This document shows, one piece after another, positions 16,561 to 29,492 of a stretch of DNA of 64,000 nucleotides; the stretch's first letter is position 1, and each line of letters starts with the position of its first letter. The stretch comes from Streptomyces bikiniensis (GTDB taxonomy: Bacteria > Actinomycetota > Actinomycetes > Streptomycetales > Streptomycetaceae): assembly GCA_000716465.1 (NCBI GenBank), contig JNWL01000034.1:1-64000 (forward strand), in the 5' to 3' direction. The notes under the pieces were generated by a model. It saw only the letters and a list, made by a program, of their open reading frames with translations, did no database searches and had not been told where the DNA came from. The translations under genes and the position numbers were made by a program.

Positions 16561-16617
16561 CGCGCGACCGCAGGGCCGCACGACGCCGGGGCCGCGCGAC
16601 CGCAGGGCCGCACGACG
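16561..16617. repeat. Direct repeat, two 25-base copies
   Basis: The same 25 bases (beginning CGCGCGACCGCAGGGCCGCA) occur at 16561-16585 and 16593-16617, period 32, in non-coding sequence between the metE riboswitch and a terminator. Origin unknown; a slippage product is enough to explain it. Confidence 0.75.
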
Positions 16618-16620
16618 GCG

Positions 16621-16652
16621 GGGCCGGGGACGGCACCACCCGTCCCCGGCCC
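16621..16652 (-). terminator. Terminator of the glyoxylate-shunt operon
   Basis: A 13-bp perfect stem around a six-base loop (centre CACCAC), about 75 bases past the hydroxyacyl-CoA dehydrogenase stop. Confidence 0.7.
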
Positions 16653-16726
16653 CTCGCCGTACCGCCGCCGGGTCCTCTCTCGGGACCCTCCACCGGGCCC
16701 CTCCCCGGCGGCGGGTGCCGGCCCCC

Positions 16727-17670
16727 TCAGGCCGGCCGCCCGGACGTCTCCGCCCGGTCGTACACGTGGAACCCCCGGCCGGTCTTCCGGCCGAGCAGCC
16801 CCGCCTCCACCATCCGCAGGAGCAGCGGGGGAGGGGCGTACAGGGGCTCCTTGAACTCCTCGTACAGCGAGTCCGCGATGGACGCGACCGTGTCGAGTCC
16901 GATCAGGTCCGCGAGCCGCAGCGGCCCCATCGGGTGGGCGCAGCCCAGTTCCATGCCCCGGTCGACGTCCGTGGCGGAGGCGAACCCCGACTCCGTCATC
17001 CGGATCGCGGACAGCAGGTACGGGACGAGCAGGGCGTTGACGACGAAGCCGGCCCGGTCGCGGGAGCTGATGGCGGTCTTGCCCAGGGTCTCCGTCGCGA
17101 AGGACGTCACCGCGGCCGTCGTCGCCGCCGAGGTGTGGAGGGTCGTGACGATCTCCACGAGCGGCAGCACGGGCACCGGGTTGAAGAAGTGCAGCCCCAC
17201 GACCCGGTCGGCGCGCTCGGTGGCCATGCCGAGCCGCATGACCGGGAGCGAGGAGGTGTTGGTGGCGAGGACCGCCGCCGGGTCGGTGACGATCTTGTCG
17301 AGCGCGGCGAACACCCGGGACTTGACGGCGGGATCCTCGACCACCGCCTCGACCACGAGCTGCCGGTCCGCGAGGTCGGACATTTCGGCGGTGGCCGTGA
17401 TCCGGTCGAGCGCCGCCTCGGCGGAGGGGCGGTCCAGCTTGCCGCGCCGGACGGCCCGTTCGAGGGAGACGGCGACCCGCTCGCGGGCGGCCCGCGCCGC
17501 CGCGCGGTCGGCCTCGCAGATCACGGTGGGGAGCCCGGCCCGCGCGCAGACCTCCGCGATGCCCGCGCCCATCTGCCCGCCGCCCACGACGCCGACGCGC
17601 CGGATGCCGCCGCCCGGACCGGGACTCGTACCGGCCTCCGTGCCGCCGCCCGGACCGGCGCCCGCGCCGC

Positions 17671-17674
<4 letters not shown>
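16727..17674 (-). CDS. 3-hydroxybutyryl/3-hydroxyacyl-CoA dehydrogenase
   Basis: 315 aa from GTG 17672-17674, which overlaps the malate synthase stop. After a Gly/Pro-rich lead of about 25 residues comes RRVGVVGGGQMGAGIAEVCA, the NAD-binding fold. The catalytic His lies in VVGLHFFNPVPVLPLVEIV, and the C-terminal helical domain has NALLVPYLLSAI and GCAHPMGPLRLADLIGLD. The family oxidises 3-hydroxyacyl-CoA to 3-ketoacyl-CoA. Fourth base overlap with malate synthase implies co-translation, linking short-chain acyl-CoA use to the glyoxylate shunt. Confidence 0.88.
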
Positions 17675-19278
<1,604 letters not shown>

Positions 19279-19346
19279 CGGTGTCTCCTGAGGGGGAGCG
19301 GGTGGTGCGGGGGAGGGCGGGGGCGCGGGTCGTACGGGGAGGGGGT

Positions 19347-19379
19347 GCGGGGACGGGTGACGTGGACACCCGCCCCCGC
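19347..19379 (-). terminator. Hairpin after isocitrate lyase
   Basis: GCGGGGACGGGTG (19347-19359) pairs with CACCCGCCCCCGC (19367-19379), one mismatch in 13. It lies 23 bases beyond the aceA stop and before malate synthase, so it may act as a partial terminator inside the operon. Confidence 0.55.
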
Positions 19380-19401
19380 GGTTCGAGGGGCCTCGGAGGG
19401 C

Positions 19402-20685
<1,284 letters not shown>

Positions 20686-20707
20686 GATGGTCTCTCCCGG
20701 GGAGTGT

Positions 20708-20953
20708 CGAACTTTGCGAAGGTCGGCGAAGACTCGCGAAGCTCCGTATGAGGTGACGAACGGCCCGCCGTGCCCCGGGCGGAGACGACCGGGTCCTACG
20801 ACGTCAGGGCATGAGCCGTGCCCCGAACTCCGCCTCCTGCCGGGTCACCGGCGGGCCGTGGTCCGACTTTCGCAGTGGCACTCCGTGCCATCAACCATGG
20901 CCGCATGCCAACTTCTGCGAATCTTTCACCCCGGGTTTGCCAAGTTTGCGAAG
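20708..20953. promoter_or_regulatory. Repeated TTTGCGAA boxes between aceA and its regulator
   Basis: Four related sites: CGAACTTTGCGAAGG (20708-20722), GGCGAAGACTCGCGAAGC (20725-20742), CAACTTCTGCGAATC (20909-20923) and TTGCCAAGTTTGCGAAG (20937-20953). They form two clusters, one near each divergent start. The core resembles the TTTGCAAA-type box bound by RamB in Corynebacterium, the same regulator family as the gene at 21014. Binding is inferred. Confidence 0.6.
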
Positions 20954-21013
20954 CCCCGAAAGGGCCCGGGGTGACCTAGGGTGTGACCCACGTACGACCC
21001 GAAGGGAACGGCC

Positions 21014-22441
21014 GTGAGCAAGATCTACGCGGGGGCGCGGCTGCGGCGGCTGCGCGAGGAGCGCCGGCTGAGCCAGGCGGACCTGGCCAGGGTGCTCAGG
21101 ATCTCGCCCAGCTACCTGAACCAGATGGAGCACGACACCCGGCCCCTGACGGTCCCCGTCCTGCTGCGGGTCGCCGAGTCCTTCGGCGTCGACCCCGACT
21201 TCTTCTCCGAGCGGGACACCGGCCGGCTCCTGGCCGACCTGCGCGAGACCCTGGCCGACGAACTCGACCGCTCCGCGCTCTCCGCCGCCGACCTCGCGGA
21301 GCTCGCCTCCCGCCTCCCGCACGTGGCCGCCGTCCTCCTCGACCTCGGCCGCGGCCGCCAGGCCCTCACCGAGCGCCTCGCCGCCCTGAGCGGCGACCGC
21401 GGCGACGCCCTCGCCCCGGACGCGGCGCGCGCCCGCACGCCGCACGAGGAGATCCGCGAGTTCTTCTACCGGCGCCGCAACTACCTCCACGACGCCGACC
21501 TCGCCGCCGAGGGGCTCGCGGAGGAGATCGGCGTCCGCCCCGGCGAGGTGCGCCGGGCCCTCGCCGCCCGGCTCGACGAGCGCCACGGCGTCCGGATCGC
21601 CGCCGACGCCGAGGCCGACCGGCAGCTCCACCGCTACGACCCGGCCGCCCGCATCCTGCACCTCTCGCCCCGGCTGCGCCCCGGCCAGCAGGCCTTCCGC
21701 ATGGCCACCCAGCTCGCCCTGCTCGAACAGGACGCCCTGCTCTCCGGGTACGCCTCCGAGGACTACGAGGAGGGCTCCCGCACCTGGTCCCTGGCCCGCA
21801 TCGGCGTCGCCAACTACCTGGCCGCCGCGCTCGTCCTGCCGTACCGCGCCTTCCACACCGCCGCGGAGGAGACGCGCTACGACATCGAGCGGCTCACCGA
21901 CCGCTTCGGACTCGGCTACGAGACGGTCTGCCACCGCCTCAGCACCCTCCAGCGCCCCCGTCTGCGCGGGGTGCCGTTCTCCTTCGTCCGGGTCGACCGG
22001 GCCGGGAACATGTCCAAGCGGCAGTCCGCCACCGGCTTCCACTTCTCCCGCGCCGGCGGCACCTGCCCCCTCTGGAACGTGTACGAGGCGTTCGCCGCCC
22101 CCGGCCGCATCCACGTCCAGGTGGCGGCCATGCCCGACGGGCAGCGCTACCTGTGGACCGCCCGCACGGTGACCCGCCACCGGGGCGGCTGGGGCGAACC
22201 CGGCAAGACCTTCGCCATCGGCCTCGGCTGCGAACTGCGCCACGCCTCCCGGCTCGTCTACTCCGACGGCCTCGACCTCGGCAACAGGGCCGCCGCCACC
22301 CCCATCGGCATGGGCTGCCGGGTCTGCGAACGCCTCGACTGCCCCCAGCGGGCGGTGCCCCCGCTCGGCCGCGCCCTCGCCGTCGACGAGCACACCAGCA
22401 CGTTCGTCCCGTACGCGGTGGAGGAGCAGGGGAGGGGCTGA
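21014..22441 (+). CDS. Short-chain fatty-acyl regulator (ScfR/RamB family)
   Basis: 475 aa from GTG 21014. The N-terminal XRE helix-turn-helix is RLSQADLARVLRISPSYLNQ, then MEHDTRPLTVPVLLRVAESF. The middle carries an IrrE-like peptidase-fold segment (ARIGVANYLAAALVLPYRAF, ETRYDIERLTDRFGLGYETV). The Cys-bearing C-terminal domain (ATPIGMGCRVCERLDCPQRA) is typical of RamB/ScfR proteins, which control aceA and aceB by sensing acyl-CoA status. It is divergent from aceA with binding-box-like repeats between. Confidence 0.9.
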   Translation: MSKIYAGARLRRLREERRLSQADLARVLRISPSYLNQMEHDTRPLTVPVLLRVAESFGVDPDFFSERDTGRLLADLRETLADELDRSALSAADLAELASRLPHVAAVLLDLGRGRQALTERLAALSGDRGDALAPDAARARTPHEEIREFFYRRRNYLHDADLAAEGLAEEIGVRPGEVRRALAARLDERHGVRIAADAEADRQLHRYDPAARILHLSPRLRPGQQAFRMATQLALLEQDALLSGYASEDYEEGSRTWSLARIGVANYLAAALVLPYRAFHTAAEETRYDIERLTDRFGLGYETVCHRLSTLQRPRLRGVPFSFVRVDRAGNMSKRQSATGFHFSRAGGTCPLWNVYEAFAAPGRIHVQVAAMPDGQRYLWTARTVTRHRGGWGEPGKTFAIGLGCELRHASRLVYSDGLDLGNRAAATPIGMGCRVCERLDCPQRAVPPLGRALAVDEHTSTFVPYAVEEQGRG

Positions 22442-22504
22442 GGGAGGGGCCGCCCGGGCCGGGCCCGATACTGTCCGGACGATCTCGGAACGGTGGGGGG
22501 CGCG

Positions 22505-23287
22505 GTGGACTGGACGACGCTGCTCGGCGGGGTGGCCGCCGGACTGCTGATCTCCGTCGTGACCGCGCCGGCCGGGGTCTCGGGGGCGGTGTTCCTGCTC
22601 CCGGTCCAACTGAGCGTCTTCGCCGTGCCGAACCCCTCCGTCACGCCGACGAACCTGCTGTTCAACGTGGTCGCGGGCCCCGGCGCCCTGTGGCGCCACG
22701 CCAGGACCGGCGCCCTGCGCGGCCCCCTCACCCGCCTCCTGGTGGCGGGCACCCTCCCCGGGGTGGTGGCCGGCGCCGTCGTCCGCGTCTTCGCCCTCCC
22801 CGGCCCCACCGTCTTCCGCGCCCTCATCGCCGCGCTGCTGCTGCCCCTGGGCGTGTGGCTGTGCGTCCGCACCCTGCGCCCCGCCCGGAAGCGGACCGGC
22901 GCCGAGCCCTCGCCCCGCGCGGTCACCGGACTCGCCCTGGCCGTCGGGGTGGTGGGCGGGATCTACGGCATCGGCGGCGGCTCCCTCCTCGGCCCGGTCC
23001 TGGCGGGCCGGGGCGTCCCCGTCTCCCGCGTGGCCCCGGCCGCGCTCGCCGCCACCTTCGCGACCTCCGTCGTCGGCGCCGCCACCTTCGCCCTGCTCTC
23101 CCTCACCACCACCGAGGCCGCCGCCCCGGACTGGGCCCTGGGCCTCGCCTGCGGCTTCGGCGGCCTGATCGGCGGCTACCTCGGCGCCCGCCTCCAACCC
23201 CACCTCCCAGAAACCGCCCTCCGCCTCCTCCTCGGCACCCTCGCCACGGTCCTGGGGGCGCTGTACGCGGCCCAGGCACTGTTCTGA
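22505..23287 (+). CDS. TauE/SafE-family membrane permease
   Basis: 260 aa from GTG 22505 (GGGGGG just before); GTG 22493 is an alternative. Seven to eight hydrophobic segments and the paired family motifs are visible: SVTPTNLLFNVVAGPGALWR in the first half and GGIYGIGGGSLLGPVLAGRG in the second. The family exports sulfite, sulfoacetate or other organosulfur anions; the substrate here cannot be assigned. No neighbour suggests sulfur metabolism. Confidence 0.82.
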   Translation: MDWTTLLGGVAAGLLISVVTAPAGVSGAVFLLPVQLSVFAVPNPSVTPTNLLFNVVAGPGALWRHARTGALRGPLTRLLVAGTLPGVVAGAVVRVFALPGPTVFRALIAALLLPLGVWLCVRTLRPARKRTGAEPSPRAVTGLALAVGVVGGIYGIGGGSLLGPVLAGRGVPVSRVAPAALAATFATSVVGAATFALLSLTTTEAAAPDWALGLACGFGGLIGGYLGARLQPHLPETALRLLLGTLATVLGALYAAQALF

Positions 23288-23374
23288 CCGGAGGAACGAA
23301 CGGCGGCGCGCGCATCGGACCGGAAGGCGCGGGTGGCAGAGGCCGCCTCCACCGCGTTCCGGGAGGAACCGTGC

Positions 23375-23695
23375 ATGGCCGAGACCGCCGCCCACCACGG
23401 GCTGTTCCGCGACACCGCCCTGCACGTGGACGACACCGCCGGGCCGGGCCGGCCGGTCGTCCTGATCCACGGCCGGCCGCTGTCGGGCGAGTCGTGGAAG
23501 TACCGGGTGCCGGCCCTCGCCGAGGCCGGGTAGCGCGTGGTCACCTACGACCGCAGGGGGTTCGGCGGGACGCGTTCTACCGCCCGGACCCGCGACGCGC
23601 TGCCCCGCAGCCGGGTCCACCTGGTCCCGGGCGGCCCGCACGGCGTGAACGCCGGCCACGCGGCGGAGTGGGACCGGGTGCTCCTCGACTTCTGA
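23375..23695 (+). pseudogene. Alpha/beta-hydrolase (chloroperoxidase-like) pseudogene
   Basis: From ATG 23375 (GGGAGGAA site) the frame shows a hydrolase N-terminus, PVVLIHGRPLSGESWKYRVP, ALAEAG, then an amber TAG at 23531-23533 where relatives have Tyr before RVVTYDRRGFG. The same frame resumes with RVVTYDRRGFGG and then jumps to RVHLVPGGPHGVNAGHAAEW, the family C-terminus with the catalytic His. About 180 residues, including the nucleophile elbow and the acid, are missing, with frame kept. It cannot be catalytic. Confidence 0.88.
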
Positions 23696-23726
23696 GTCCT
23701 GAGTCCCGCGGAGCCGTACGGAAGGC

Positions 23727-24545
23727 CTACGGCAGCGCCCCCGCCCGCCGCGCCGCCACCACCGCCTCCATCCGCGTGTGCGCCCCCAGCTTCCGCATCG
23801 CCGAGCGCAGGTAGCCCTTCACCGTCTCCGGGCGCAGCCCGAGCCGTACGGCCGCCGTCGCGTTCGTCGCGCCCGAGGCGACCGCCGCCAGGACGTCCGT
23901 CTCGCGCGGGGTCAGGGCCACCCCGGGGAGGGCGGCGGGGGCGCCGGAGGCCGTCTCCAGGCGGCCGCAGACCGCCAGGAGCCGTTCCCGCAGCTCCGGG
24001 TCCGTAACCTTCGGCGCCAGCTCGCGCAGCTCGCCGTACGCCTGCCGGACCTCCTCCCAGGAGGGGCCCGGCGGGGGCGGGGCCAGGAGTTCCCGGACCT
24101 CGTCCCGTACCGCCAGCGCCTGCTCCAGGTCGCGGGCCGCCGCCACCGCCGCGTCGAAGACCCGCTCGCCGACCGGCAGCGCGTCGCGCAGCGCCCCGTA
24201 CAGCACGCCCCGCACCTTCCGGCGCACGACGACCGGCACCGCGATCACCGACCGCAGCCCCTCCGCCGACACCGGACCGTCGTACTCGTGGGTGATGTGC
24301 CGCGCCGACGGGTAGTCCGTCACCGCGCACGGCCGTCCCAGCGCCAGGCACTTCCCGCCCAGGCCGGAGCCCGCCGAGATCGCGAGCCCGCGCAGGGCCG
24401 GTGTCACCGCGCCGTTCAGCTCGCCGATCCGCAGCCCCCGGGTCTCGTGCGTCAGCCCCCCGAAGACCACCGGGAGCCCGGTGGCGCGGCGCAGCCTCAG
24501 CAGCGCCCCGCGCAGCTCCACCGACGATTCGACGTGCTCGCGCAC
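23727..24545 (-). CDS. GAF-domain LuxR-type transcriptional regulator
   Basis: 272 aa from GTG 24543-24545, chosen for its AAGGAG site; the frame can extend 20 codons upstream but that stretch is Ala/Arg-rich and lacks one. Residues about 15-150 form a GAF-like sensor ([40 protein letters not shown]). The C-terminus is a LuxR helix-turn-helix ([37 protein letters not shown]). It is divergent from the two acyl-CoA synthetases and is the likely regulator of that operon. Confidence 0.85.
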   Translation of the reverse strand: MREHVESSVELRGALLRLRRATGLPVVFGGLTHETRGLRIGELNGAVTPALRGLAISAGSGLGGKCLALGRPCAVTDYPSARHITHEYDGPVSAEGLRSVIAVPVVVRRKVRGVLYGALRDALPVGERVFDAAVAAARDLEQALAVRDEVRELLAPPPPGPSWEEVRQAYGELRELAPKVTDPELRERLLAVCGRLETASGAPAALPGVALTPRETDVLAAVASGATNATAAVRLGLRPETVKGYLRSAMRKLGAHTRMEAVVAARRAGALP

Positions 24546-24602
24546 CGCGTTCTCCTTCGTGGCCGCCGGCCCCGCCGCGCCGGCCCTCGCCGTCCGCGGG
24601 TT

Positions 24603-24620
24603 CACCCCCGAACGGGGGTG
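24603..24620. promoter_or_regulatory. Perfect 18-base palindrome between LuxR gene and synthetase operon
   Basis: CACCCCCGAACGGGGGTG is fully self-complementary, followed by an imperfect repeat GGTGAGACCTGGGTCACC. Both sit in the 135-base divergent promoter. Candidate operator for the GAF-LuxR protein. Confidence 0.5.
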
Positions 24621-24680
24621 GTGAGACCTGGGTCACCGATTACACGATGTCCTGGACCGGTCCCGCAACGAGGAGGACAC

Positions 24681-26360
24681 ATGACGGCAACCAGTGCGAC
24701 CGAGGAGTTCCGGGCCGCCCGGGACTTCCTCCTGGAGCACCGGGAGGACTACGCGGCGGCCTACGAGGGCTTCGCGTGGCCCCGGCCCGAGCGGTTCAAC
24801 TGGGCGCTCGAATGGTTCGACGTCGTCGCGGAGGGCAACGACCGCACCGCCCTGCACATCGTGGAGGAGGACGGCTCCGGGACGAAGGTGTCCTTCGCGG
24901 AGATGTCCGCCCGCTCGAACCGGGTCGCGAACCGGCTGCGGTCCCTGGGCGTCCGCGCCGGGGACCGGATCGTGGTCATGCTGGGCAACCAGGTCGAGCT
25001 GTGGGAGACCGTCCTCGCCGCGATGAAGCTGCGGGCCGTCGTCATCCCCGCCACCCCGCTCCTCGGCCCCGCCGACCTGCGCGACCGCGTCGACCGGGGC
25101 CGCGCCCGCCACGTCCTCGTGCGCGCCGAGGACACCGCCAAGTTCGACGACGTCCCCGGCGACTACACCCGGATCGCGGTCGGCGGCGACGGGACGGGGG
25201 AGTGGCGGGAGTACGAGCTCGCCGCCCGCGAGTCCGACGCCTTCGAGCCGGACGGCGACACGCGCGCCGACGACACCCTGATGCTGTACTTCACCTCGGG
25301 CACGACCGCCCGCCCCAAACTGGTCGAGCACACCCACACCTCGTACCCGGTCGGGCACCTCGCCACCATGTACTGGATCGGGCTCAAGCCCGGCGACGTG
25401 CACCTCAACATCTCCTCGCCCGGCTGGGCCAAGCACGCCTGGTCCAACCTCTTCGCCCCGTGGAACGCCGAGGCGACCGTCTTCGTCCACAACTACACGC
25501 GCTTCGACCCGGCCCGCCTCATGGACGAGATGGAGCGGAACGGGGTCACCAGCTTCTGCGCCCCGCCGACCGTCTGGCGGATGCTGATCCAGGCCGACCT
25601 GGGGCAGCTCAAGACCCCGCCGCGCGAGGTCGTCGCCGCCGGCGAACCGCTCAACCCCGAGGTCATCGAGGCCGTCCGGCGCGCCTGGGGCATCACCGTC
25701 CGCGACGGCTTCGGGCAGACCGAGACCGCCGTCCAGGTCTCCAACAGCCCCGGCCAGCGCCTCAAGGAGGGCTCCATGGGCCGCCCGAGCCCCGGCTACC
25801 GGGTGACCCTGGTCGATCCGGTGAGCGGCCGCCCGGACGTCGACGAGGGCGAGATCTGCCTCGACCTGTCCGCCCGCCCGGTGGGTCTGATGGCCGGCTA
25901 CCACGGCGACCCGGAGCGCACGGCGGAGGCGATGGCCGGCGGCCACTACCGCACCGGCGACATCGGCGCGCGGGACGCGGACGGCTACATCACCTACATC
26001 GGCCGGTCCGACGACGTCTTCAAGGCCTCCGACTACAAGATCAGCCCGTTCGAGCTGGAGAGCGCGCTCCTGGAGCACGAGGCCGTCGCCGAGACCGCCG
26101 TCGTCCCCGCTCCCGACCCGCTGCGGCTCGCCGTCCCCAAGGCGTACGTGGTCCTCGCGGCGGGCTGGGAGCCGGGCCCGGAGACCGCGAAGGCCCTCTT
26201 CGCGCACTCGCGCGCGGTCCTCGCCCCGTACAAGCGGATCCGGCGCATCGAGTTCGCCGACCTGCCCAAGACCGTCTCCGGCAAGATCCGCCGGGTGGAG
26301 CTGCGCCGCCTCACCGCCGAGGGCGGCGGCACCGAGTACGCGGAAGGGGACCTCGCATGA
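24681..26360 (+). CDS. Acyl-CoA synthetase (acetyl/medium-chain ligase type)
   Basis: 559 aa; ATG 24681 follows GAGGAGG. An adenylate-forming enzyme that activates a carboxylate with ATP and loads CoA. Motifs: [17 protein letters not shown] (P-loop-like A3), [29 protein letters not shown] (A5), [20 protein letters not shown] (A7/A8), and the catalytic Lys in [15 protein letters not shown] (A10). The pattern resembles medium-chain (AcsM-like) ligases rather than acetyl-CoA synthetase. Overlaps the next gene by ATGA. Confidence 0.88.
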   Translation: MTATSATEEFRAARDFLLEHREDYAAAYEGFAWPRPERFNWALEWFDVVAEGNDRTALHIVEEDGSGTKVSFAEMSARSNRVANRLRSLGVRAGDRIVVMLGNQVELWETVLAAMKLRAVVIPATPLLGPADLRDRVDRGRARHVLVRAEDTAKFDDVPGDYTRIAVGGDGTGEWREYELAARESDAFEPDGDTRADDTLMLYFTSGTTARPKLVEHTHTSYPVGHLATMYWIGLKPGDVHLNISSPGWAKHAWSNLFAPWNAEATVFVHNYTRFDPARLMDEMERNGVTSFCAPPTVWRMLIQADLGQLKTPPREVVAAGEPLNPEVIEAVRRAWGITVRDGFGQTETAVQVSNSPGQRLKEGSMGRPSPGYRVTLVDPVSGRPDVDEGEICLDLSARPVGLMAGYHGDPERTAEAMAGGHYRTGDIGARDADGYITYIGRSDDVFKASDYKISPFELESALLEHEAVAETAVVPAPDPLRLAVPKAYVVLAAGWEPGPETAKALFAHSRAVLAPYKRIRRIEFADLPKTVSGKIRRVELRRLTAEGGGTEYAEGDLA

Positions 26361-27955
26361 GCACGCCGGAACTCTCGTACGCGCACGGCACCTCCACCAC
26401 CCCGCTGCTCGGGGACACCATCGGAGCCAACTTGGACCGGGCCGTCGCCGCCTGGCCCGACCGCGAGGCGCTGGTCGACGTCCCCACCGGGCGCCGCTGG
26501 ACGTACGCGGAGTTCGGCGCGGACGTCGACCGGCTCGCCGGGGCGCTGCTCGGCAGCGGCGTCCGCAAGGGCGACCGGGTCGGCGTCTGGGCCGTGAACT
26601 GCGCGGAATGGGTCCTCGTCCAGTACGCCACCGCCCGCGTCGGCGCCGTCATGGTCACCATCAACCCGGCCTACCGCGCCCACGAGTTGGCGTACGTGCT
26701 CAACCAGTCGGGCGTCTCCCTGCTCTTCGCCTCCCTCGCCCACAGGACGAGCGACTACCGGGCGATGGTCGAGCAAGTGCGGGGAGAGTGCCCGGGGTTG
26801 CGCGAGACGGTGTACTTCGGGGACGCGAGCTGGGACGCGTTTCTCACCCGGACGCCCGGGGAGTCGCGCCCGGAGCCGCTCTCCTGCGACGAGCCCGTCA
26901 ACATCCAGTACACCTCGGGGACCACGGGCTTCCCGAAGGGGGCCACGCTCTCCCACCACAACATCCTCAACAACGGTTACTTCGTCGGGGAGATGATCGG
27001 CTACAGCGAGCAGGACAGAATCTGCATTCCCGTCCCGTTCTACCACTGTTTCGGCATGGTCATGGGCAACCTCGCGGCCACCTCGCACGGTGCCTGCATG
27101 GTGATCCCCGCCCCCTCCTTCGACCCGGCCGCCACCCTCCGGGCGGTCCAGGAGGAGCGCTGCACCTCGCTGTACGGGGTGCCGACGATGTTCATCGCGG
27201 AGCTGAACCTCCCCGACTTCGCGACGTACGACCTGTCCACCCTCCGCACCGGCATCATGGCGGGCTCGCCGTGTCCGGTGGAGGTGATGAAGCGGGTGGT
27301 CGCCGAGATGAACATGGCGGAGGTGTCGATCTGCTACGGCATGACCGAGACCTCGCCCGTCTCCACCCAGACCCGCCGCGACGACGACCTGGAGCGCCGC
27401 ACCGGCACCGTCGGCCGGGTCCTGCCGCACGTCGAGGTGAAGGTCGTGGACCCGGCGAGCGGGCTGACCGTGGAGCGCGGCGCGGCGGGCGAACTGTGCA
27501 CCCGGGGCTACGGCGTGATGCTCGGCTACTGGGACGAGCCGGAGAAGACCGCCGAGGCGATCGACCCCGGCCGCTGGATGCACACCGGCGACCTGGCGGT
27601 GATGCGCGAGGACGGCTACGTGCAGATCGTCGGCCGCATCAAGGACATGATCATCCGGGGCGGTGAGAACGTCTACCCGCGCGAGATCGAGGAGTTCCTG
27701 CACGGCCACCCCAAGGTCGCGGACGTCCAGGTGGTCGGGGTCCCCGACGAGCGCTACGGCGAGGAGATCCTGGCCTGCGTGATCCCCCGCGACCCGGCCG
27801 ACCCGCCCACCCCGGAGGAGATCACCGCCTTCTGCCGCGACCGCCTCGCCCACTACAAGATCCCGCGCCGGGTGGAGATCCTCGCGGAGTTCCCGATGAC
27901 GGTGAGCGGGAAGGTGCGGAAGGTGGAGCTGCGGGAGCGGTACGCCGGGAACTAG
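26357..27955 (+). CDS. Fatty-acyl-CoA ligase (AMP-binding)
   Basis: 532 aa. Motifs: [100 protein letters not shown], and catalytic Lys in [16 protein letters not shown]. This fits medium/long-chain fatty acid or short-branched acid CoA ligases. It is translationally coupled to the preceding synthetase. The stop lies inside a hairpin that also forms the end of the convergent GNAT gene. Confidence 0.9.
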   Translation: MSTPELSYAHGTSTTPLLGDTIGANLDRAVAAWPDREALVDVPTGRRWTYAEFGADVDRLAGALLGSGVRKGDRVGVWAVNCAEWVLVQYATARVGAVMVTINPAYRAHELAYVLNQSGVSLLFASLAHRTSDYRAMVEQVRGECPGLRETVYFGDASWDAFLTRTPGESRPEPLSCDEPVNIQYTSGTTGFPKGATLSHHNILNNGYFVGEMIGYSEQDRICIPVPFYHCFGMVMGNLAATSHGACMVIPAPSFDPAATLRAVQEERCTSLYGVPTMFIAELNLPDFATYDLSTLRTGIMAGSPCPVEVMKRVVAEMNMAEVSICYGMTETSPVSTQTRRDDDLERRTGTVGRVLPHVEVKVVDPASGLTVERGAAGELCTRGYGVMLGYWDEPEKTAEAIDPGRWMHTGDLAVMREDGYVQIVGRIKDMIIRGGENVYPREIEEFLHGHPKVADVQVVGVPDERYGEEILACVIPRDPADPPTPEEITAFCRDRLAHYKIPRRVEILAEFPMTVSGKVRKVELRERYAGN

Positions 27956-28512
27956 GGCCTGTCCGACCCTGATCCGCCGGACAGGCCCTGGCGGGTGCCG
28001 GTGAGGTCCCTGCGCATGCAGACGCGGGGCCAGGCCGCCAGGCCGTGGGCCGCCTCCGCGTGGACGATCGCGCGCAGGCCCTCCGTGAGGGCCGGGTCGG
28101 AGTCGGTGAGGGGGCGGAAGCCGAGCCGGGCGTAGTACGGGGCGTTCCAGGGCACCTCGGCGAAGGTCGTCAGGGTCAGCGCCGTCAGGCCCTCCTCCCC
28201 GGCGGTCACCGCCAGGTGCTCGATCAGGGCCCGCCCGACGCCCCGGCGGGCGGCGTCCGGGTGCACCGACACCTGCTCGATGTGGGCGGCGCCGTCGACC
28301 GGGTCGATGAGCAGGTACGCCACCGGACGGTCGGCGGCGTCCGCCGCGACCCGGGCCCGGCCCGCCCGGCGGTACGCCTCCAGGGTCTCCAGGGACGGCG
28401 GGTCGTCGTCGGCGATCGCCGCCATGCCGAGGGAGCGGAAGGGTTCGCCCGCCGCCCGCTCGATGTCCTGGAGCAGCGGGAGGTCGGCCGCGACGGCCGC
28501 TCTGATGCGCAT
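27952..28512 (-). CDS. GNAT-family N-acetyltransferase
   Basis: 186 aa. [20 protein letters not shown] and the acetyl-CoA loop [20 protein letters not shown] mark a GNAT fold, followed by [14 protein letters not shown]. The acceptor is unknown. The last 12 residues ([13 protein letters not shown]) are encoded by the terminator hairpin shared with the convergent ligase, whose stop overlaps by four bases. Confidence 0.85.
   Translation of the reverse strand: MRIRAAVAADLPLLQDIERAAGEPFRSLGMAAIADDDPPSLETLEAYRRAGRARVAADAADRPVAYLLIDPVDGAAHIEQVSVHPDAARRGVGRALIEHLAVTAGEEGLTALTLTTFAEVPWNAPYYARLGFRPLTDSDPALTEGLRAIVHAEAAHGLAAWPRVCMRRDLTGTRQGLSGGSGSDRP
27954..27989. terminator. Bidirectional terminator overlapping two stop regions
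   Basis: AGGGCCTGTCCG (27954-27965) pairs with CGGACAGGCCCT (27978-27989). It spans the ligase stop and lies inside the GNAT coding end. Confidence 0.75.
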
Positions 28513-28548
28513 ACGGCAGTATGACGCGGGGCGGGTGCGGGACGGTCC

Positions 28549-29337
28549 TCAGGGGCGGGTGGTGCCGCCCGGCGGCGGCCGGTTCCGGTCCGCGTCCCCG
28601 GGCCGGTCGAGCAGCCCGCCGTCCCGCGAGAAGCGGGGCAGGAACAGGGCGAGCGCCGGATCCCCGTACAGCGCCACGTACAGCTGGACCAGGCGCCCGT
28701 CCGTCACCTCCCGCCGGTGGGCCGGCAGCGGGTACCGCTCGCGCAGCCCGGCGAGCAGCCGCCGCGCCGCACCGGTCGTGACGGGCAGCCGCAGCAGCAC
28801 CGCCACCGCCCCGAGGGCCGGTGGCAGGCCGACCGCCAGCACCGCCGGCAGGTCCGCGCGGAACGCCCCCGTCGCGACCGCCCCGACGAGGACGGTCAAC
28901 AGCACGCAGCCGAGCAGGGCCCGCACCACCCACAGCTGCGCGACCGGCCGCAGCAGCCCGGCCCCGCGCAGCTCGCCGCTGAGCGCGTCCACGGCCCGCC
29001 GCGCCTCGGGGCGCTGCGTGAGGTCCCCCAGGGCGAGGGCCCGGCGGAGCGCCCCGTGCACCCCGAGCTGCACGGGGTCACGGGTCCGGCCCGGCCCGCC
29101 GTTGGCCCGAATCGTATGTTTGCGGCCCGCCGCGACCGCCCCGCGCTGGTGCAGTGCCACGAGCGCCACGATGACGGCGGCCCGCCGCCCGCCGCGCAGC
29201 AGCGCGAGCGCCTGCGGCGTCGGCACGGCGTCCGCGCCCGGTGGACCGCTCTCCCGGCTGCACGTTCGCGCCAGCACGGCGGCGAGCAGCAGCTCGGCCC
29301 ACGCCGCTCCGATGAACCACCACATCCCCGTCGGCAT
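28549..29337 (-). CDS. TIGR04222-like membrane protein
   Basis: 262 aa from ATG 29335-29337 with GGGGG upstream. MWWFIGAAWAELLLAAVLAR forms a first membrane helix; a second pair, LWVVRALLGCVLLTVLVGAV and LPAVLAVGLPPALGAVAVLL, lies in the middle. Between them is a soluble His/Arg-rich segment with GDLTQRPEARRAVDALSGEL. This helix pattern is typical of the actinobacterial TIGR04222-domain proteins of unknown role. The start is 155 bases from the stop of the next gene up. Confidence 0.65.
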   Translation of the reverse strand: MPTGMWWFIGAAWAELLLAAVLARTCSRESGPPGADAVPTPQALALLRGGRRAAVIVALVALHQRGAVAAGRKHTIRANGGPGRTRDPVQLGVHGALRRALALGDLTQRPEARRAVDALSGELRGAGLLRPVAQLWVVRALLGCVLLTVLVGAVATGAFRADLPAVLAVGLPPALGAVAVLLRLPVTTGAARRLLAGLRERYPLPAHRREVTDGRLVQLYVALYGDPALALFLPRFSRDGGLLDRPGDADRNRPPPGGTTRP

Positions 29338-29492
29338 GACGCCCACCCCCCAAGGGAGTTGTGCCCGGCGGAGCGTGTTCCTCACGCGTGAATGGCCGAT
29401 TTCGGATGCCGAGGTGTTGTGGGGGGAGGCCGGGGGCGCGCTCCGCGGAGCCCGGGCGCCGGGTGCGGGCGCGGAGGAGCGCGGGCGCGGGG

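Noticed and set aside
16561..16617. Direct repeats as the start of a CRISPR array or an attachment site
   Set aside because: Only two copies, a seven-base spacer and no tRNA, integrase or cas gene nearby.
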